In this document: positions 7,207-10,378 of the stretch, in pieces
Position numbering within the stretch: the stretch's first letter is position 1
How the letters are laid out: each line of letters opens with the position of its first letter
DNA from: Candidatus Helarchaeota archaeon
GTDB lineage: Archaea; Asgardarchaeota; Lokiarchaeia; Helarchaeales; JABXJV01
Length of the DNA: 10,378 nucleotides
NCBI GenBank assembly: GCA_013375355.1
Contig: JABXJV010000582.1
Location: 1 to 10,378 of the forward strand
Direction of reading: 5' to 3'
Notes under the pieces: generated by a model
What the model was told of the DNA's origin: nothing
The model's input: the letters and a program-made list of their open reading frames with translations, nothing else
The model's database searches: none
Translations under genes and position numbers: made by a program

Positions 7207-7392
7207 CTAGATAATAGTGTAAAAATCTGGTTTATCTTGTGTTATTTCCCATTCATGCCCACAATACGCACATTGAATTCTTCTTTTTTGTTGATTTTGC
7301 TCCAAAATTATTAAATTAAGTGGAGTTAAATATTTCCCACAATTAGGACATTGAACTGGTCCTTTTTCAATTGGAAAAAATACTCTTGCCAT
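7207..7392 (-). CDS. Small zinc-ribbon protein
   Basis: A 61-residue protein with two CxxC knuckles, CPNC (15-18) and CAYC (41-44), 22 residues apart, which is the spacing of a treble-clef or zinc-ribbon fold binding one zinc ion. The second knuckle continues as GHEW, common in zinc ribbons. Between the knuckles is a hydrophobic stretch (LTPLNLIILEQ) followed by KRR, a possible nucleic-acid or protein contact. No partner domain is attached, so no function can be assigned; small zinc ribbons in archaea occur as transcription, ribosome or adaptor factors. AGAGTGAT at 7403-7396 is a strong ribosome-binding site 3 bases before the ATG. It follows the longin gene by 58 bases on the same strand and probably shares its transcript. 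Confidence 0.82.
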   Translation of the reverse strand: MARVFFPIEKGPVQCPNCGKYLTPLNLIILEQNQQKRRIQCAYCGHEWEITQDKPDFYTII

Positions 7393-7423
7393 AATATCAC
7401 TCTAAATAAAAATTCTAGTTAAA

Positions 7424-7438
7424 ACTTTTTGGAAAAGT
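7424..7438 (-). terminator. Weak hairpin with T-runs after the longin gene
   Basis: Minus-strand ACTTTT / AAAAGT arms with a 3-base loop begin 13 bases past the longin stop and are followed by TTTT and, further on, TTTTT. It could reduce read-through into the zinc-ribbon gene or be chance. Confidence 0.22.
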
Positions 7439-7450
7439 CAAAAATAGATG

Positions 7451-8047
7451 TTATTCTTCTATTTTTTCTTTTAATTCATAACGTCTTCTATTTGTAAAAA
7501 CCTGCATAATATCCCGATAGGACTTAACAGTCTTTTCTCTTAAATCCTTTGTTCTTTCAACAATGTTATAGAAAACAAGTTCGGGTTTTCTTATATATTT
7601 AATAAAACTATTAAGTGGATCAAACGAAATCTCACTTTTCTTTGGCTCTGGGGTTATTAAACCATATTGTTTTCCAACAATTTCATCTATTTTTCCTGAA
7701 AAATCTTCAAAATCGGAAATTTTCCCTGAAAAATATTTTAAATGTGTTTTATATTTTTCTATAAACTGCTCCCCAATTATCTTGAGAACATTTCGTGTCA
7801 TCTCGCTATCATCAATTTTTGGAGTTATCCCTACCACAATAATTGGGGGGATTTTATAAAAAATAATCTTTGATTCATTAAGGATAATTTCTTGGATTGA
7901 CTCATTTTTAGTTTCTTGACTTAAATCTTCCATAGCTTTTAAAAACCCGGCAAGTATAATGTCATCTTTAACGGGGATTGAAGTATATTTCTTAATAAAT
8001 AAGCTAATTCCCGACTCGCTATTAATAATATGTATGCTCTCTAACAT
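7451..8047 (-). CDS. Longin-like domain protein with basic C-terminal extension
   Basis: A 198-residue protein whose first 125 residues follow a longin-like alternation: strand 3-8, strand 13-19, long helix 28-46, strand 50-57, strand 60-65, strand 69-74 and helix 83-105. By eye it aligns along its whole N-terminal domain with the product of the divergent gene at 8415-9170 (shared pattern of an N-terminal hairpin, a helix containing GF..AM..(L/F)S, and F..KY or FQNY in the last helix), so the two are probably paralogues. Residues 131-198 replace the second domain of the paralogue with a lysine- and arginine-rich tail (RRR at 187-189), possibly for membrane or protein contact. A near-repeat FSGKI occurs at 106-110 and 116-120. 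Longin folds act as scaffolds or regulators of small GTPases in eukaryotes and are numerous in Asgard archaea; a role here is inference. The ATG at 8047 has only a weak GGT motif upstream. Confidence 0.72.
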   Translation of the reverse strand: MLESIHIINSESGISLFIKKYTSIPVKDDIILAGFLKAMEDLSQETKNESIQEIILNESKIIFYKIPPIIVVGITPKIDDSEMTRNVLKIIGEQFIEKYKTHLKYFSGKISDFEDFSGKIDEIVGKQYGLITPEPKKSEISFDPLNSFIKYIRKPELVFYNIVERTKDLREKTVKSYRDIMQVFTNRRRYELKEKIEE

Positions 8048-8361
8048 CTTGTACCATAACTTTAGACTTGCTTTTCCTATCTTTTTATTTTCAAGAATTT
8101 TAGTATTCTGTTAAAAATCTAGATTAATTCGTATAAAAAATAGAAATCGTTCATTACTTAAATATATTATTTTCGGTAAATCAGTTAATTCAAATAAGAA
8201 ATTCATTAAAAATTCTTTTTTTTTTGAGAATTTCATAAAAAAATTTTATTTTTTTTCATTTTATCGGCGAAAATTGAAATATACTGATAAAAATCAGAAG
8301 AAATTTATTACTAAATTGAAATTTACTTAATTTTTTCCGACATTTTTAAATAATTTAATAC

Positions 8362-8383
8362 AACTATTAATTAGTTAATAGTT
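8362..8383. repeat. Perfect 9-base inverted repeat, candidate operator
   Basis: AACTATTAA, a 4-base TTAG centre, then TTAATAGTT. It ends immediately before a TATA-like element and about 32 bases before the TTG start of the longin-roadblock gene, a position suited to a dimeric regulator. Confidence 0.6.
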
Positions 8384-8396
8384 ATTTTTAAAATAA
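8384..8396 (+). promoter_or_regulatory. Candidate TATA box for the longin-roadblock gene
   Basis: ATTTTTAAAATAA is centred about 25 bases before the start codon at 8415, which would give a leaderless or nearly leaderless message. A near copy (ATTTTTAAATAA, 8342-8353) lies on the other side of the inverted repeat. Confidence 0.4.
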
Positions 8397-8414
8397 ATTT
8401 TCAAGTGCATCCCT

Positions 8415-9170
8415 TTGTATTACGACATTTACATTTTAGAAAGTAAAGGCACTTGTGTTTATCACCAACAATTCTCTGAATTAAAAGACCGAAGAGTTGG
8501 TCCAGATTTAATATCGGGATTTTTTTCCGCCATGTGCTTATTCTCAAAGGAATTAATAAATAAAAAGCCCGAAATTATGGAAATTGAGGATGTCAGGTTA
8601 GTATTTAGTGAATCGAATGATTACATTTTTGTAGCAATTATTGATGAAAACGAAAGTATTGCACAAGTACAAGATATCCTTAACAAAATAAGCCTTAAAT
8701 TCTTTCAAAATTACGGCAGGTACTTAGAAAAATGGGATAGGGATGTTGAGGTTTTTAGAGGATTTGAAAAACAAGTTGAATTGATTATTATTAAAGTAGA
8801 CATCGACAGAATAATGCTAATTGAAAAATTAGAAAATTTATTAGAACTAAAAGATGACAAAATCGACGGCATATTGATTCTTACTTCTAGAGGAGACGCA
8901 ATGCTTTCAAGCATAACAAATGAAAAATATAAACAATATATTGTAAAACTCATTGAAAATAATTGGAGATCAGGAATTCATTCTAAACAAATGATTATCA
9001 GAATGAATGATCAATATGTTCTCATTGAAGAACTCTCAGATTTTCTAATGGGTGCAATCTTGATGCAAAATCATATCGAGATCAATCGTTCTAGGGAAGT
9101 TTGTAAAGTTCTATTTAAAAATCTGAGAGAACAAGTTAAGATAAAAATTGAGGGCGCACCAGAAATTTAA
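8415..9170 (+). CDS. Longin-like plus roadblock/LC7-like two-domain protein
   Basis: A 251-residue cytoplasmic protein with two alpha/beta domains. Residues 1-125 are longin-like: strands 3-9 and 13-20, helix 29-48, strands 56-65 and 70-75, and helix 83-105. Residues 130-245 follow the roadblock/LC7 order: helix 131-145, strand IDGILILTS (150-158), hairpin GDAMLSSI (160-167), helix 169-184, strands KQMIIRM (191-197), YVLIEEL (201-207) and MGAILMQ (212-218), and a final helix 225-241. Both folds form dimers that scaffold or regulate small GTPases. The first domain aligns with the divergent gene product, so they look like paralogues, one with and one without the roadblock half. The TTG start has only a weak motif (AAGTGCAT) upstream; leaderless initiation is possible. 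It converges on the Fe-S protein gene with a 31-base gap. Domain calls rest on pattern reading, not on a profile search. Confidence 0.74.
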   Translation: MYYDIYILESKGTCVYHQQFSELKDRRVGPDLISGFFSAMCLFSKELINKKPEIMEIEDVRLVFSESNDYIFVAIIDENESIAQVQDILNKISLKFFQNYGRYLEKWDRDVEVFRGFEKQVELIIIKVDIDRIMLIEKLENLLELKDDKIDGILILTSRGDAMLSSITNEKYKQYIVKLIENNWRSGIHSKQMIIRMNDQYVLIEELSDFLMGAILMQNHIEINRSREVCKVLFKNLREQVKIKIEGAPEI

Positions 9171-9182
9171 TTATCAATTAAT

Positions 9183-9213
9183 ATTTTAATTTTGTTTGAT
9201 TTTACAATTTTTT
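9183..9213 (+). terminator. T-rich terminator in the convergent gap
   Basis: Plus-strand T-runs TTTT, TTTT, TTT, TTTT and T6 begin about 13 bases after the longin-roadblock stop and reach into the last codons of the convergent gene. This fits an archaeal oligo-T terminator. Confidence 0.4.
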
Positions 9214-10326
9214 AATTACTTTTTTATCTTCTTCTAGCTCAATCACACCAGAAGATCTTACTATTTTTGCATTTTCTCGCCTTTCTTCTTCAGTTTCCCA
9301 ACAAACTAATTGACAAAAACCGCAAGTTACTTGAAATTCTTCGGCAGGTTTGACTTTTTTAGAAAAACCTAACTGTGTATCTATGGCAAGACGCAAGACA
9401 TTCTGTGCTTTATCCCCACCTGCTAATAAATAATTAATAAATGTTTGTTGTATTAGCTTCTCAGCTTCTTTGTCATCAGTAGGGATTTCAATTCTCCATG
9501 GAGACCATGTTGACCAATTTTTAAACTTAGATTGTCCCGTAAACGCACCACACGAAAGTATACATTTGGCTAAAGTATGTTTTTTACCGATTGTTTCCTC
9601 AATATCCCCAATATTTACAGTTTGGGTTTCGTTTCCATCGAAAAATTGACCTTGACAAGCCGAAACACAGACTTTACATTTACTGCAAGGGTTGTCCTCT
9701 AAGTAAGGGTCAGGTTTTAACTTTACATTTGTTACAACGGATCCGAGATATACTCGAGCTCCGTATTTTGGCGTCATTAAGTTTCCACTCCATCCAAGCC
9801 TACCAAGCCCACATGCAACACTCACATATCGATGGGATATTTTGGGGGTCAAATTTAGATTAAAAACTTTCATACCACCTTTTTTCATAGCTTGAATCAT
9901 AGGATTATCTGGTTCATTTTGTGCTAAATTAATTAATTGTTCCAATTGTTCGATCTGTCTCTTACCCCTTCTCTTAATTCTACGATAATCCATATTAATT
10001 TCACAATTGACAGCTTCGTAACCTCTTGATTCTAAGAAATCCTTGATTGCATTTCCGATGTCTTCAATTTTGTGGTATGTCTTTCCTTCAGTCAGATTCA
10101 TCGTCTTTTGTGCTGAAAAATCAGTTTTTTGTAAGAAATTACGAATTATTTTCTTATCTATTGGAACAATAAATCCAATTACTGATTCGGCATTCGGTAG
10201 TATATATGTAGGGTCAGAACAGTCCATTAACCTTTCTTTAGAAGTTATACCAACTGCGGCCGCTCCAACCTTTTTTGCCACTTCTTTTATTTCATCTTCT
10301 AAGCTTACCTGTCTAACTTCAGTCAA
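9202..10326 (-). CDS. QueG/reductive-dehalogenase-like double [4Fe-4S] cluster protein
   Basis: A 374-residue cytoplasmic Fe-S protein. The core (about 155-205) has HRYVSVACGLGRLGWSG and TPKYGARVYLGSVVTN, matching the AGLGWxG / GxxxxLGxxxT region of epoxyqueuosine reductase (QueG) and of the corrinoid-dependent reductive dehalogenases. It is followed by a ferredoxin-like motif C214xxC217xxC220xxxC224 and a second group C335xxC338xxxC342; C255 and C259 are extra. The usual Pro after the last Cys of each motif is Gln and Trp here. By eye, the catalytic Asp of QueG (D in DSAP) aligns with Asn158, so a true queuosine role is doubtful. It may be a corrinoid-binding reductase or an electron-transfer or cobalamin-reactivation protein. 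There is no Tat or Sec signal, unlike respiratory dehalogenases. The TTG at 10326 is preceded by AGGAGAT (10338-10332) at 5 bases, a strong ribosome-binding site. Confidence 0.8.
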   Translation of the reverse strand: MTEVRQVSLEDEIKEVAKKVGAAAVGITSKERLMDCSDPTYILPNAESVIGFIVPIDKKIIRNFLQKTDFSAQKTMNLTEGKTYHKIEDIGNAIKDFLESRGYEAVNCEINMDYRRIKRRGKRQIEQLEQLINLAQNEPDNPMIQAMKKGGMKVFNLNLTPKISHRYVSVACGLGRLGWSGNLMTPKYGARVYLGSVVTNVKLKPDPYLEDNPCSKCKVCVSACQGQFFDGNETQTVNIGDIEETIGKKHTLAKCILSCGAFTGQSKFKNWSTWSPWRIEIPTDDKEAEKLIQQTFINYLLAGGDKAQNVLRLAIDTQLGFSKKVKPAEEFQVTCGFCQLVCWETEEERRENAKIVRSSGVIELEEDKKVIKKL

Positions 10327-10338
10327 ATTAAATCTCCT

Positions 10339-10368
10339 ACAATTAAAATTGTAATGAAAAACAATTTT
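10339..10368. repeat. Three alternating ACAATT half-sites upstream of the Fe-S protein gene
   Basis: ACAATT at 10339-10344, its inverse AATTGT at 10347-10352, and ACAATT again at 10361-10366. The outer pair forms an 8-base inverted repeat AAAATTGT / ACAATTTT (10345-10352 and 10361-10368). On the minus strand this overlaps the likely promoter, with a TATA-like ATTAAAAATTG near 10362-10372. Confidence 0.45.
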
Positions 10369-10378
10369 TAATGGTAAA

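Larger units (their letters stand above)
8048..8414. promoter_or_regulatory. Divergent intergenic control region between the two longin genes
   Basis: This 367-base gene-free spacer is extremely AT-rich, with a T10 run at 8216-8225 and a T8 run near 8245. It must hold the promoters of both flanking genes. On the minus strand, CCGAAAAT followed by AATATATTTAAG (about 8157-8175) is a BRE/TATA-like candidate for the single-longin gene, though it would give a leader of about 85 bases. On the plus side there is a perfect inverted repeat at 8362-8383 flanked by two near-identical TATA-like stretches. Minor inverted repeats are CTGAT/ATCAG at 8284-8297 and GAAATTC/GAATTTC at 8198-8234. I see no open frame and no RNA gene. 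Confidence 0.55.

Noticed and set aside
8216..8260. Long T-runs in the divergent spacer as a terminator or small RNA end
   Set aside because: No gene on the plus strand ends nearby and the flanking genes point away, so the runs are more likely part of a very AT-rich spacer.
8711..8953. Open frame on the minus strand (80 codons)
   Set aside because: Antisense to the longin-roadblock gene, Ser/Ile-rich, no ribosome-binding site.
9591..9863. Open frame on the plus strand (90 codons)
   Set aside because: Antisense to the cysteine-motif region of the Fe-S protein, whose frame is clearly coding.
9202..10326. Respiratory reductive dehalogenase
   Set aside because: No Tat signal and no small membrane anchor gene beside it; the match is only to the shared QueG/RdhA core.
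10043..10354. Open frame on the plus strand (103 codons)
   Set aside because: Antisense to the 5' part of the Fe-S protein gene and its leader; no motif or ribosome-binding site.

Overview
The window reads as chromosomal DNA of an AT-rich archaeon, most likely an Asgard (Promethearchaeota, Lokiarchaeia-like) lineage. The lines of evidence are an archaeal-type tyrosyl-tRNA synthetase, a tungsten-type aldehyde:ferredoxin oxidoreductase, archaeal Shine-Dalgarno sites of the GGAGGTGAT type, frequent TTG starts, a heavily sequon-rich secreted protein, and above all two longin-like proteins, one fused to a roadblock-like domain. The assignment to Asgard is inference; no rRNA or other marker is present to prove it. 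No tRNA, rRNA, CRISPR array, insertion sequence or phage gene was seen.

Layout. Eight of the nine complete genes and the partial one at the left edge lie on the minus strand except the longin-roadblock gene at 8415-9170, which is on the plus strand. Read in the direction of minus-strand transcription from the right: a QueG/reductive-dehalogenase-like Fe-S protein (10326-9202) converges on the plus-strand longin-roadblock gene. A 367-base AT-rich divergent spacer with a perfect 9-base inverted repeat separates that gene from its paralogue, a single longin-like protein (8047-7451). This is followed by a 61-residue zinc ribbon (7392-7207), TyrRS (start 7113), a secreted C25/gingipain-like peptidase with a C-terminal hydrophobic anchor (start 5805), a T-rich terminator, then a tightly packed block: extended SDR (start 3959), AOR (start 2793), a small three-helix membrane protein (996-688) and the 5' part of hypE (630 to the left edge).

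How the genes may work together. The SDR-AOR pair is separated by only about 17 bases and probably makes a redox module (NAD(P)-linked dehydrogenase or epimerase plus a ferredoxin-linked tungstoenzyme); with hypE next door, the left third looks like anaerobic, fermentative or hydrogen-linked metabolism. The two divergent longin proteins resemble the Asgard repertoire of small-GTPase-regulatory folds (longin, roadblock), so the right-centre may be a small signalling or membrane-trafficking cassette with a shared control region. TyrRS and the zinc ribbon are housekeeping-like.

Start sites. In three genes (AOR, SDR, TyrRS) the first in-frame start codon lies inside the Shine-Dalgarno motif, exactly 9 bases before a better-placed start, and I have moved the starts accordingly. 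The peptidase start is also moved, by 15 bases.
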